A stretch of DNA of 41,704 nt from Setomelanomma holmii (Eukaryota > Ascomycota > Dothideomycetes > Pleosporales > Phaeosphaeriaceae), in the NCBI GenBank assembly GCA_010015745.1, contig ML978336.1:1-41704 (forward strand), read 5' to 3'. Position 1 is the first letter of the stretch, and each line of letters opens with the position of its first letter. The notes beneath the pieces are model-generated. The model saw nothing but the letters and a program-made list of their open reading frames with translations, was not told the DNA's origin and made no database searches. Made by a program: the position numbers and the translations under genes. Shown here piece after piece: positions 19,617 through 30,815 of this stretch.

Positions 19617-22600
19617 ATGCGGCTCTTGCAGTACAGCGAAAGCGGAGAGCTTAGTATCCAGAAGTTCAACAATGGCGCAATACCTTCCTACGCGATACTT
19701 TCACACACCTGGGGAGCAGATAACGATGAAGTGACCTTTGCGGACTTTACAGAAGGCATTGGCAAGGACAAGCCTGGGTACGAGAAGATTCGCTTCTGCG
19801 GAGCACAAGCACAGTGTGATGGTCTCCAGTACTTCTGGATTGACACGTGCTGCATCGACACAACGGACAAGGATGAGCACTCGTGGGCGATACGGTCTAT
19901 GTTCCGCTGGTACCGTTCTGCAGCAAAATGCTACGTCTATCTGGCAGACGTATCCATGGTCGCCGAGCCAAATTGGGAGCCTGCCTTTAGGTCGAGCCGA
20001 TGGTTCAAGCGTGGCTGGACGCTCCAGGAGCTTGTTGCTCCGACTGTAGTCGAGTTCTTCTCGCAAGAACAGACGAAGCTAGGCGACAAGAAATCGCTAA
20101 AGTCATTGATCAACAAGATTACGAGTATTCCACACCAAGTGCTCAACGGAGCCTCTCTTTCCCAGTATGATATCAACGATCGCCTGCGTTGGAAAGGCGA
20201 AAGGGAAACCAAGCTAAGAGAGGATTTGGCATACTCCTTATCAGGCATCTGTGAGGTGGATATCGCGCCTGTGTATGGCGAAGGCGAAGAGGAAGCATTC
20301 AGACGCCTTCATCATGAAATTCAGAAGCAGAAAGACTGTCTCCGTGACTTACGTTTGGGCAATCCTCGTGACGATAAGAAGCGCATTGAGGAAACAAAGG
20401 GTGGCCTGATAGCAGATGCATACTGCTGGGTCTTGCAAAATGCTACATTCCGACAATGGCGTGATGGCGCAGATAGCCATGTGCTGTGGGTGACGGGTGA
20501 TCCTGGTAAAGGGAAGACGATGTTGCTCTGCGGCATTATCAACGAATTTGAGAATGCAGCAGGAGGCACAGCTTCTATCTCGTACTTCTTCTGCCAAGCA
20601 ACCGACACGCGCATCAATAGCGCTACGGCCGTGCTACGAGGGTTACTGTACATGCTCATAAGGCAGCAACCGTCGCTTGTGTCGCACGTCCGCAAGAAGC
20701 ACGATTACGCTGGCAAGAGTTTGTTTGAAGACGCAAACGCATGGTTTGCCTTAACCGAAATCTTCGTAGATGTGTTACAAGACCCGACTTTTAGCACTAC
20801 GTACTTGATTATTGACGCACTAGACGAATGCGTTACTGATCTACCAAAGCTTTTGAACTTTGTTGTGCGTACAGCAGCGTCATCAGCTCGTCTAAAGTGG
20901 CTGTTATCAAGTCGAAACGAGGCACATATCAAGCAAGAATTAAGATCCATCAACGCTGAGGCAAGGCTAAGTATGGAGCTGAAGCAGAATGCTGAACAGG
21001 TCTCCTGTGCCGTGGAAGCGTTCATCGATTGCAAGCTCTCTGTGCTAAGCTCGCTCAGCGACCGAAACCTAAGAAATCAGGTACGAGACATTCTGCGAGA
21101 AAAGGCGGACAACACATTCCTTTGGGTTGCTCTTGTTATACAAGAGCTTGAGAAGCCGGAGAGCTGGAACCCGCTGGAAGTGGTAGACGAAGCGCCTGTT
21201 GGCTTACACGAGTTGTACGATCTCATGATGAGTCAAGTCCAGAAACTTAAGAAGAGCAACTCGGAGATCTGTCGGCTCCTACTCTCCGCTACTTCTATTG
21301 CATATCGCCCGCTTTGCCTTCTAGAGATAGGCAGTATGTGCGGGCTCTCAGGCCAGATTTCCGTGGTCGAAAGGAACGCTCAGACTCTTGTCACTATGTG
21401 CGGCTCATTCCTTACTATTCGGAATAATCAAGTCTTTCTTGTACATCAATCAGCCAAGGACTACTTGATCAACAAGATGCAAGACACAACTCTCCTATCG
21501 CAGACTGAAGCTCACGGTCACATGTATGCTAAATCACTCAAGATCATGAGCAACGGGTTAAGACGCGACATGTATGGTCTGATCGCCCCAGGATATCCAA
21601 TTGACGAAATCCAAGTGCCAGTCTCAGATTTGCTAGCACCAATGCGCTACTCGTGCGTTTACTGGGTCGATCACCTTTGCGAGTCTAATTCTGTGGTCTC
21701 AGCGGTCGATACGAACTGTTTTCAGGGGGAGAGTACTGTACATGATTTTTTGAAGGAGAAGTATCTATACTGGCTAGAAGCTCTCAGCCTCTGCGGGGGT
21801 ATGCCGAAGGGTGTACGGTCTATAGCCAGGCTGCAATCACTATTCCAGGTATGTTGAAGAAAAGTAAGGTGTCTAGTCTATTTGCATACTGACTGCGCAC
21901 AAGGGAAAAGAATACTCGAATCCTGTAAGGGCGCTTGTTGATGACGCCTATAGATTCATCATGTTTCACAGGGCAGTAATCGAGAGTTATCCTCTTCAGA
22001 CATATATATCTGCACTGTTGTTCAGCCCAAGAGACAGTTGCATTCGGCAGCAATTTCAACATGAAGAGCCAAAAGACATCACAATAAGCACATCCATGAG
22101 CAATGGATGGAGCGAGTGTCTGCAGACCCTCGAGGGCCATAGCAGACCGGTCAACTCAGTGGCCTTCTCGCACGACTCCACTCGACTAGCGTCGGCGTCC
22201 AACGACAACACCGTCAAGATCTGGGATGCGAGCAGCGGCACATGCCTGCAGACCCTCGAGGGCCATAGCNNNNNNNNNNNNNNNNNNNNNNNNNNNNNNN
22301 NNNNNNNNNNNNNNNNNNNNNNNNNNNNNNNNNNNNNNNNNNNNNNNNNNNNNNNNNNNNNNNNNNNNNNNNNNNNNNNNNNNNNNNNNNNNNNNNNNNN
22401 NNNNNNNNNNNNNNNNNNNNNNNNNNNNNNNNNNNNNNNNNNNNNNNNNNNNNNNNNNNNNNNNNNNNNNNNNNNNNNNNNNNNNNNNNNNNNNNNNNNN
22501 NNNNNNNNNNNNNNNNNNNNNNNNNNNNNNNNNNNNNNNNNNNNNNNNNNNNNNNNNNNNNNNNNNNNNNNNNNNNNNNNNNNNNNNNNNNNNNNNNNNN

Positions 22601-23469
22601 NNNNNNNNNNNNNNNNNNNNNNNNNNNNNNNNNNNNNNNNNNNNNNNNNNNNNNNNNNNNNNNNNNNNNNNNNNNNNNNNNNNNNNNNNNNNNNNNNNNN
22701 NNNNNNNNNNNNNNNNNNNNNNNNNNNNNNNNNNNNNNNNNNNNNNNNNNNNNNNNNNNNNNNNNNNNNNNNNNNNNNNNNNNNNNNNNNNNNNNNNNNN
22801 NNNNNNNNNNNNNNNNNNNNNNNNNNNNNNNNNNNNNNNNNNNNNNNNNNNNNNNNNNNNNNNNNNNNNNNNNNNNNNNNNNNNNNNNNNNNNNNNNNNN
22901 NNNNNNNNNNNNNNNNNNNNNNNNNNNNNNNNNNNNNNNNNNNNNNNNNNNNNNNNNNNNNNNNNNNNNNNNNNNNNNNNNNNNNNNNNNNNNNNNNNNN
23001 NNNNNNNNNNNNNNNNNNNNNNNNNNNNNNNNNNNNNNNNNNNNNNNNNNNNNNNNNNNNNNNNNNNNNNNNNNNNNNNNNNNNNNNNNNNNNNNNNNNN
23101 NNNNNNNNNNNNNNNNNNNCCTTCTCCCACGACTCTACTCGACTAGCGTCGGCGTCCGACGACAACACCGTCAAGATCTGGGATGCGAGCAGCGGCACAT
23201 GCCTGCAGACCCTCAAGGGCCATCAGGCCGGCCTAGCTGATCTCGTCTCTATTCTTGCGCAGCAACGCTCTGATCGAACTACAACAAAATCCCATCAACC
23301 TGTCTGTCACAGAATAGCGATTAACTCAGAGGGAATCTGGATTACTGATCATGCTGAAAATATGCTGTGGCTCCCAACAGATTATCGACCACTTAGCTCA
23401 GCTGTGTCAGGCAGATGTGTTGGTCTAGGGACAATGTCCGGAAAGGTTTGGATATGTCATTTTCTCTGA
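19617..23469 (+). CDS. HET-NACHT-WD40 NOD-like receptor (HET-D/E-type), with assembly gap
   Basis: Exon 1 (19617-21848) and exon 2 (21904-23469) are joined by an intron at 21849-21903 (CAG|GTATGT ... CACAAG), phase 0. Residues 1 to about 230 are a HET domain: SYAILSHTW, FWIDTCCIDTTDKDEHSWAI, KCYVYLADVSM, FKRGWTLQELVAP. A NACHT NTPase follows with P-loop GDPGKGKT at about residues 294-301 and Walker B YLIIDALDE at about 395-403, then SSRNE and the VHQSAKDYL block. Exon 2 opens EYSNPVRALVDDAYRF and ISALLFSP, then WD40 repeats of 42 residues (FSHDSTRLASAS, NTVKIWDASSGTCLQTLEGH), and ends with a non-repeat tail (GIWITDHAENMLWLP). Proteins of this type are fungal STAND receptors that control vegetative incompatibility or defence cell death. 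WD40 units bind the ligand and the HET domain executes death. All visible parts are open. An 850-N run inside the repeats hides most of them. Confidence 0.93.
22119..22269 (+). repeat. WD40-coding 126-bp tandem repeats, left edge
   Basis: CTGCAGACCCTCGAGGGCCATAGC occurs at about 22120 and again exactly 126 bases later at 22246, then the sequence enters the N run. The repeat after the gap (23120-23223) is almost identical at the base level except for AAC to GAC, CTCGAG to CTCAAG and a silent change. Such high identity points to recent duplication or gene conversion. Confidence 0.9.
22270..23119. other. Assembly gap (850 N)
   Basis: A run of N inside the WD40-coding repeats. The distance between equivalent bases on each side (TTC of FSHDST at 22165 and 23122) is 957, which is divisible by 3 but not by 126 (7.6 units). 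The gap length is therefore probably an estimate, and the true number of WD40 units is unknown. Confidence 1.
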
Positions 23470-25000
23470 TGCTCATAGTCCAAAGATTCTACATATTCTT
23501 CTTATCTCTTATTTTTAATAGGTCAGCACTCTTAGAGGGACGGAGATGGACGTGTATATATATTTCAATTCCTTGCCACATCGAAGCTTCGAGAATTTGC
23601 TCCCAGTCGCTGCATTACGTCACATTAACAGACCCTGCGCATCCTTCTTACTACTGTTTGCTACTGCGCCCTCTACATCAGATCGATGATACTGCTCTTA
23701 ACTGAGTGGCACCAAAGAGGCTAGCGACGATTTCTCATGCTAAAGTTCCAGCAATAGCTACTAGATGCTTTTGAGTCTAAGGACATTAGGCAGGCACTTG
23801 GTGGCACTGTAGAAGGTGTAGCGTACTCGTGTCAAGTTGGAGAAGCTACTGGCATGATTCTTAGAGCTGGACCTACAACCGATGTAACGACCATCTCTGT
23901 GACGGGACGCTAGGGACGCTCTCAACATAATAGAGAGTAGATATTCTCGAATGAGTAGCTTCAAGTTCGTAATTCTATCCCTGCGTAGAGTTATCCGGGT
24001 ATCAGATCAGCTTACTATGCAGTTCATTCATTTAGCATGAGCAACACTAGATTGCCTCGTTTTGGTTGACAGGGGTGCGTCAAAAGCTCATGCATCTTAT
24101 CAAAACTCTGTCAACTTACAGCTTATGATATTGTTATTCTCTCCAAGCATTGCGCTAGAGCTCGAGAAGCTGTCTTGCTTCTGTATTCATCTCAAGTACT
24201 CTTGCAAGACGTGCTAGACGAGGAAAACCCGCACACCTAGCTTAAAGCAGCTTAGGTGTAATCTACCGCCGAAGACCCGATCCATAGCTACGTGCCGCTT
24301 TTGACAAGTGCCCTATGTTAGCAGAAGCCTTGCTTAAATTGAGAGCAGAGCTAGGTTTGAAGGCTAGCGCATAGCTTGTTTCGACGAACACACCCTAGCA
24401 TCGAAACCTTAACCGGCCTCCGATACAGCTATTAGGTAACCTCAATATGCGGTATGTCGCTATACAGATAGATAGTTTCGCGATCCGCCAGCTCTGTAGA
24501 CTGGCCGTTGATCTCTCGTTCGACCTACTACGTCTTCGTCCATCTCGAGCACACTGCAAATGCTGCATATACTAAGTAGTCGCCTATCGCTTTCACTCGT
24601 TCAAGGAGAGTACTCTAAGTTAGGTGGCGGGTAAAGAACAAGAGGACAAGGTCTTACCTAGCGGACATGGCCGGGGACAGAGACTAACTACCATGATACA
24701 GAATATTAAGATCTAAGTCTAGGCTTCTACAAGTGGAGTGGGCTTTACTGCAAGAACGCTGTCGTTACAAGTACGTACAAAATGAAAAAGAGTCTACATA
24801 CCCTGTAGCTAAAGTTGTCTTACTGTCATGCAATAAATGGCTCGTTGCATAAGCTCTGTAATAATTAGAGCAGAGGAAAAGTCCCCTGGTTTAGTCTCTA
24901 AAAGCGATAAAGGGTTCTAATCGTTGATGCTTATGAGCGCTAGACAAGGTAGAGCAGAGAGATTTGATGGTAGATATGCTTAGTGAGATACACGATACCT
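23470..25000. other. Gene-poor region
   Basis: About 1.5 kb with frequent stops in all frames, many of them TAG within CTAG. The short frames (e.g. 23964-23761 minus) have no motif. A small hairpin-capable sequence (CACCTAGCT ... AGCTTAGGTG) lies at about 24232-24256. Possibly old mutated repeats, but I cannot assign them. Confidence 0.5.
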
Positions 25001-25235
25001 AAGGCTAGATGCATTCGATGAGGAGGAAGTGCTGGAAGAGCCTCTGGAGGTCCTGAAAAATTGCTCTAGTCTTGTCCCCATCGCGACCGACGAGAGTAAC
25101 GGGAGACTAGAGCCAACAAGGGAAATCGCCGTGCTTACACACTACTCTGTCAAGAGGTATCTCGTCTCTGACAGGGTCGAACGAGGGCGGACAGCACCAT
25201 ACTACACGGAAGCTGCGGCATGCTACATTACTAGC
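25001..25235 (+). pseudogene. NACHT-ankyrin protein relic, left piece
   Basis: An open frame without its own start reads LRLDAFDEEEVLEEPLEVL, CSSLVPIATDES, EIAVLTHYSVKRYLVSDRV, TEAAACYI. This is the segment between the NACHT domain and the ankyrin repeats in fungal NACHT-ankyrin NLRs, where H-Y/H-S-V-K-E-Y-L is typical. It stops at about 25235 where hAT element B begins. The NACHT domain itself is not found upstream. Confidence 0.75.
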
Positions 25236-27810
25236 ACCGCTGCCACGCCCGCTGCCAAACGTACGCACCCATCAGAGCCCTCATCTCAGCACCTATCTCA
25301 ACGATCACTATCGCCCCGGCAAGCCCTAGCTGCTGCAAGTCAGGCTATAACGTTTGAGTCGCAATTGTTGGAGTCGCAGCCAGAGGTGGAGATTGTTGCG
25401 CCTACTCAGGGCAGCCACGCTGGGACAGCGACAACAGCTGAAGCTGGCAGTGGCGATGGAGATGATGGAGGTGGCGATAACTTTGACGGCATTGATTGGG
25501 AGCGGTTAGGACGCTTTATGAAGCCTCTTACAACCCAGCGGCGCGTCAAAAGCTGGATATATCGACATGGCGATCGCGTTGTTGAGTGTAAGAACCCGAG
25601 TCGAATATGGTTTGTATGTAAGTACTGCCATACTCACAAGGCTATCGACGCTGGCGGCAGCGGCATGTTTGACGTTTCAAGGGCTACAACAGCTGCTGCT
25701 ACTCATCTCGGCTTGCAGAGACAAGGCCATAGGCTTACAAAGAGCGGTATACAACAACAGTAACAGTCTGGTGGGCAGCTCTCTCTGCGGCAAGCTTTGA
25801 AAGCTGGTGTTGAGGTCTCTCAAGAGGCTGCTAACGCAATGGGCAACTTCAATATACAGCAGTTTCGACAAGCTGCTGTACTCTGCCTACTTGATAACAA
25901 CCTACCGATGGAGCTGCTTACAAAGCCCTCCTTCCGCGATATGATAAAATTTTCAAACCCAGAGGCAGAGGCGGCGTTATGGGTGAGTTCTCGCAGTGTT
26001 GCTACATACGCAATGCGCCTGTTCCGCTCTATATAGCCCTAAGTCGTCCAGGCCCTGTCAGAAGCTGCAGGTAAAATACACGTAAGCTTTGACGTCTGGA
26101 CAACAAAGGGTAGCAAGTGTGGGTTCTTTGGGGTCGTTGCGCACTTTGCTGACGCTTCTGGAGTAATACACGACTTGCCTATTGCCCTACCACAACTTGC
26201 AGGCTCTCATATCAGCGAAGCTATTGCACATACAATTGCCTAAACGCTTGAGGTGTACAGTATCACTAGCAACAAGCCTGGTTACTTTGTACTCGACAAC
26301 GCTACGAACAACGACACCGCTATCGCTGCGCTTGCTCGCGTATATGACTTTGACGCTACCTATCAACGCTTCTGTTGTAGTCCTCATACGCTTAATCTTA
26401 TTAGCTAGGCAATAATACTCAGCAAGGACCGCGAGGCTTACAACAACGCTGCTGAACAGCGTGATACAGAGGAGTTGTATATGCGCGAGTGGCGTAGAGA
26501 TGGCCGTTAGGCGTACTAATTGACGTCATTAACTCCATCAGAACACCACAACAGTATGAGCTTTTTAGAGAGTTTCAGAGCGCTGCTAACGCTGAGTTGC
26601 CTGCTGGAGAACGTCTCAAAATACTCGAGCCAGTCAAGCCTGTTGTCACCCGCTGGAACTCGTATTACGCTTCATTTGAGAGCGCAACTAAACTTCGGGC
26701 TGCTTACAACTCCTACGCTGAGCACCATATTAGTTGCGTCTCCCTTCAAGATAGACGCGCAAATCAAGCTGGCAACAAGCCTCCAAACGCTCTAGGTTGG
26801 ATGAGATCGACCGGCCTCACAGCTGCTGACTGGACAGTAATAATAGAGTACCAGGACTGCCTTAAGCCGCTCAAAGTTGCTACGGAGCGGCTTGAAGGTC
26901 GAGGCAAAGCAGGCAAATTTGGTGCTATATACGAGGTTATACCTGTCTTTAAGTACGTACTCACCTCACTCAAAGCTCGTACACGCCAATACAAGCAAGT
27001 CGATTTTAACCACCCCAACGTGCCAGAGGACCACCTCAATATCAACCTACGCGCTGCTTGGCGTAAGGCCAGCGAGTACTACGATAAGCTTGATCGATCG
27101 CCTGCCTCCATCCATACTACAAATACTACTGCGAGAACAGCTGGGCCAACAAGTCAGAGTGGCTCGCTGCTGCCAACGCTGGGTTTCAGCAACTCTGGCA
27201 GTCGTATAGACCTCAGCGTATACGCCCCCAATCTCCACCGACTTCAACAACGACTGCGCGTGGTATAGATGACGTAATCGGCGCCTTTACACGCCGCAAC
27301 AACACCAGAGATGAGGCAGCTCACAACGACGAGTACGAGCGCTCGAGGACTCAAGAGCCAGAGTGGAGCCAAGAGCAGTACTTGGGTGATGGTCACCCAG
27401 TCGTCTACTGGATACAGATGCGCTCAAAATACCCGTGTTTAAGCCAGTTTGCGATCGATATACTGACAGTACCAGCATCAAGCTGCGAGTGTGAGAGGCT
27501 CTTCAGCGAGCTTGGCGACCTACTTGAGCCTAAGCGACGAGCTGTTGGTAGTGAGTCACTGGCTGCCCTTCAGTTTGTTCGATCGTGGACAAGGGCAGGC
27601 TTCAAAACTCATGACAACGACAGGGACAGCGTACCAGATGAGGATATCATACAAGACTACAATATACACAAGTGGTCTGATAAGCCACTGTGGTTGTATA
27701 CAACTTTGATCTCTTAGCGTCCAATCTGATCAATCTATCAATCAAGTCGCAATCAAGCCGCCCAAAAAAACTAACAATCAAGCAACAATCAAGCGACGAC
27801 GTCGCCAACA
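25236..27810 (+). mobile_element. hAT-family DNA transposon, copy B, with decayed transposase
   Basis: The transposase reading runs from about 25290 to 27717. It has an acidic N-terminal region, a BED-type zinc finger (IWFVCKYCHTHKAI, C-x2-C with later His), NPEAEAALW, the catalytic-core block SFDVWTTKGSKCGFFGVVAH, FVLDNATNNDTA, PHTLNL, EPVKPVVTRWNSYY, VPEDHLNINLRAAW, and the C-terminal dimerisation domain (YPCLSQFAIDILTVPASS, CECERLFSELGDLL). Stops: after IQQQ (25761), two near 26035-26043, TAA for Gln in IAQTLEVY (about 26240), TAG near 26407, and a frameshift at about 26506. It is more complete than copy A but not functional. The 3' side carries CAATCAAG subterminal repeats. I could not define terminal inverted repeats or the target duplication. 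Confidence 0.85.
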
Positions 27811-27876
27811 AGCAAGTCAATCGACGACCTCAAGATTGCTTGACTTGCTTGTTGCGGACTGTGCGGCAAAGTCCTG
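27738..27876. repeat. CAATCAAG subterminal repeats and 15-bp-stem hairpin
   Basis: Downstream of the hAT stop codon the octamer CAATCAAG occurs four times (about 27740-27793). It is followed by a long inverted repeat: CAACAAGCAAGTCAA (about 27807) and its exact reverse complement TTGACTTGCTTGTTG (about 27839), separated by a 17-20 base loop. Clustered subterminal motifs of this kind serve as transposase binding sites in hAT elements. That role here is inferred. Confidence 0.7.
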
Positions 27877-28268
27877 GGTAACCCACGCTCGAAAGACAGA
27901 GGACCGAGCAGCGGAAACGGGCCAGGCTGTACTTCATCTCCTATCAAGAGACAATGCCGCATACTTGAACTGGATCTGCATACATAACCCGGACAGACTC
28001 TGAAAGAGCTCAAGATTGGAAGAGTGTTGGAGGAGACACTAGTGTCACTGTACTATGCGGCACTCTTTGGTATGGAAGACGTAGTGAAGGTACTGCTCGA
28101 CCAGGATGCCAACGTCGATGCGCATGGTGGATACTACAGCAATGCACTCCAAGCGGCTTCATGGTGACGCTACGAGCAGGTGGTGAAGCTGCTGCTCGAC
28201 AAGGGCGCCGACGTCAACGCGCAGACTGGAGATTACGGCAACGCACTCTAGGCGGCTTCATTCGAAGG
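27840..28268 (+). pseudogene. NACHT-ankyrin protein relic, right piece
   Basis: The frame resumes after the hAT element: LLVADCAAKSWVTHARKTED, NWICIHNPDR, stop, and, after a shift, SLYYAALFGMEDVVKVLL followed by ankyrin repeats (SNALQAAS, EQVVKLLLDKGADVNAQTG, ASFEGHEHI). Stops interrupt it: TGA before KSSR, TGA within the first ankyrin unit, and TAG for Gln in ALQAAS. It is the natural continuation of the left piece, with about 60 residues missing between them. Confidence 0.75.
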
Positions 28269-28299
28269 CCATGAGCACATTCAGAACGTTGATAGTGGC

Positions 28300-28930
28300 T
28301 GTACAATTTTCATTCGCCAGGTTTTGAAACACAGCGCTCCCACTGAATGCCTCGACGGACTTAACGAGTCTAGGTATTAACACTGCTCTTGCAGAAGCTC
28401 TGAAACAATGTAGAAATGAGCTCCAAAAGATAGTTTCCAACAAATCCAGGCAAACAATCATTACTTCACCACCACGCTTCAGAAGCAATGCCAGCGAAAA
28501 TATCAGAGAGCATGCCCAAAATGCATCCCGGTTCGAGTTACACCACAACAAAGCGTATCACACTGACTACGATCCTGCCATGGTGGAGAAGGCTATGGCT
28601 GAGTCCATTGAGCAGAGCATGGACAAGTTGTCAGCAGCGGAGGCCTTGGACCATCAGTGCGCCTACTACAAGGTCTGTTGAGCATTGTACTACTCTCGAT
28701 CAAGGACTAATATTTCGCGTCAGGATGAGTTGAAGTACTTCATCAATGCCGTCGCGAAGCAAGTCATCAAGCGTTGTCTGGTTCAGCCTCTGTCCGATAT
28801 CATTCTGTCTTCTGTAGTAGTAACTGAGCTCACAGATTAAGAGGTTGATCCTATCGCAGCAGAGCTAGCAGATATCACACAGCAGTGAAACTTCCTTGAA
28901 TATCGCAAAGATACGGTCGACGGTGGTATG
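28300..28930 (+). pseudogene. Dynamin-like protein C-terminal (GED) relic
   Basis: The frame reads SLGINTALAEALKQCRNELQ, ENIREHAQNASRF, MAESIEQSMDKLSAAEALDH and QCAYYK. An intron follows (28673-28723, AAG|GTCTGT ... CGTCAG, branch CTAAT), then DELKYFINAVAKQVIKRCLV, SSVVVTELTD, stop, EVDPIAAELAD. Only the C-terminal stalk/effector end survives. It is a different lineage from the dynamin-like gene at 4.7-6.6 kb, whose end differs (KVCRKTFVGSV). Stops replace expected residues after LTD and after ITQQ. Beyond 28930 to 29159 I see nothing. Confidence 0.7.
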
Positions 28931-29159
28931 GCCACGTCTAGTGGGGCTATGGTTGGCTTACGAAGATAGTCCCAAGGTCGATAATTAGAACACTATCGTT
29001 ACAAGTCCTGGAGTGAAAAGCTAGTCACGCTTGCTGATTGGCGTTCCTATACTGTACTTTTCCTTATAAACAATATGAATAGTGTGCATGATGATAGCCA
29101 CCAGTTTCCGGACGCAGTCAACCAGCCAAAACTAGATTTTGAAGGCACGCCAATCACTG

Positions 29160-30815
29160 TTTCACTACTTACTATTGATAAAGGTCGAGTCGTTCCACCC
29201 ATAAACACGGGTCAAACGCCGGGAGTAGAACAGCAGTAGCTGCTCCTCGATGCGTGATTGTTGAGGTTGATGCAGCGTAAAGATCTCTCTGCACAGCCAC
29301 GTCCGTAGGAGGGACGAACGTGTAGATCGAACCGACTTTAGGGACTACCGAAAAGCCTAGGTCTGTCATCGCAGCTGCAAAGGCGTCCCAACTAATTGAT
29401 CTACGAGCCGCCAATGATCTCGAGAGCAGTGACGAGAAGACGGCAAAGGTGGACGCCTTGACCTGGAACCTGTCCTGTGGCCCTGAGAGCTGTTCGTCAG
29501 AGTCGACCGGTATACTGGCTTGGGGTATGATCTTCGGCCTTTGCCTTCTGCTCTTCAAAGTGTCTGTAGATACTAGCCACACTGTCGTTGACTAGGTCTT
29601 GGTACAAGAAGCCGAATTTTAAGCCCTTTTTCTCAAGAAGGTATCGATCGAGCTTTGTGAGGGCACCTTTGGCCATACCTGGCTCTAGCATGTTGTCGAT
29701 GGGGATGGCAAAGTCACCGAGATCAAGTCCAGTCTTGAGCTGTCTAAATTCGTTTTCTAAGGCTGAGTATGTAGAGACAAAGAAATGTCCCTTCTTCTGA
29801 TTGACGCCAGGTAACTGCACCACTGAAGACAAAGTCTGGATGAATGTGACGATGACGCCCAGCTCGCCGATTGAATCTAACTCCCGCTCTGACATCTTGT
29901 CTATCTCCAAGGAATAGGCTCGATGAAGATCCTGCAGCTTTTGAAGCTATTGGGCGGACTTCGCCCAGTTTGTCTCGTCTTGACAAAGTCAAAACATATA
30001 ATGCAATTACAGATTCTCAACAGTCAGAGACTCGGGGCTGCATTTTATAGAGATGCTAATGATGCCATCCTCTCGTACGATGGATGTTCGCTTGAACCAC
30101 TTGTTTCCACCAGAAAATGCAGACACATTTCGCCTGAGAAATGCTTGAGCACGTGTATACTCCAGGTGGCATGAGTTGGAAAGTTCTTGCAGAACGATGA
30201 TCCGGAGCGCTTTGTTAGATGAATCGTTAATCAAGGCTAAAAGACGCGATATTTAGTTCTACACAGCAGCGGTCTTTATAGTGCCAAGAACAGCATCGAA
30301 CACAGCCCCGCTGATATTGATCGGTGTGTACAGGCAGGGACCGCCCTTTTTCGTCGGCTACAAGCTCTGGTCGCGTGTAGAACCAAAGGTTGAGTTCGTG
30401 AGCAAGGATTTAGGTGAATTGTGAAGATGGGAAAGCCGGTTTAGCTAAGCACTTTACAGTAACAACTGCGGTGCTAACTTTGTCGTCATTCGCGCTGCCT
30501 GGGACGCTATTCGCCAGTGGATCAGGTCCGAGCATTGCTGTTGATCTTTTGCTACAGCCCAGCAATGAATCTTCACAACTTACCGTTGAGCAATTAGGCG
30601 CACTGGAGATTAGTTGATTGCTGATGTGCTGCGACATGACCCGCTGCAACGCGTTCATATGTTGTGCGCCACGGCTAGAGAATTTCAGATAGATCCGCAG
30701 CGTTGGTGCTAGGCTAGAGTCTTCGTTTCGTAGCTCGTCCAAGCGATAAGTCCAACGTGACGTTAAGATCTTCCTATTTGATGCAAACACCTCATTCACC
30801 GCGACTGCGCAAGAC
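29160..30815 (-). pseudogene. Broken member of an unnamed fungal protein family
   Basis: Reading leftward from 30799: SRWTYRLDELRNED, LRIYLKFSSRGAQ, KRSTAMLGPDPLANSVPG, STAVVTVKCLAKPAFPSSQF, stop, ELNLWFYTRPELVADEKG. A shift leads to SGAVFDAVLGTIKTAAV with two stops where I expect W-N-Y. Then LRIIVLQELSNSCHLEYTRA, GGNKWFKRTS, stops, MSERELDSIGELGVIV, SSVVQLPGVNQKKGHFFVST, LEPGMAKGALTKL and GFLYQDLVNDS. After another shift come SISWDAFAAAMTDLGFSV and PKVGSIYTFVPP, and after a last shift SRIEEQL ... RRLTRVYGW near 29170. I know this set of blocks, ending in R-R-L-x-R-V-Y-G-W, from uncharacterised fungal proteins of about 650 residues but have no name or function for it. Several stops are TGG to TAG. 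Confidence 0.6.

Noticed and set aside
22226..23146. Open frames across the N run in other frames and on the minus strand
   Set aside because: They exist only because N is read as non-stop.
23761..23964. Minus-strand 67-codon frame in the gene-poor region
   Set aside because: Ser/Arg/Leu-rich with no motif and no relatives in the window; probably chance.
28525..28545. GGTTCGAGTTAC resembling a tRNA B box
   Set aside because: No A box at the proper distance and no cloverleaf; it lies within dynamin-relic coding sequence.
28258..28551. Minus-strand frame of 97 codons with hydrophobic residues
   Set aside because: Antisense of the dynamin relic, whose plus-strand frame has recognisable blocks and a proper intron.
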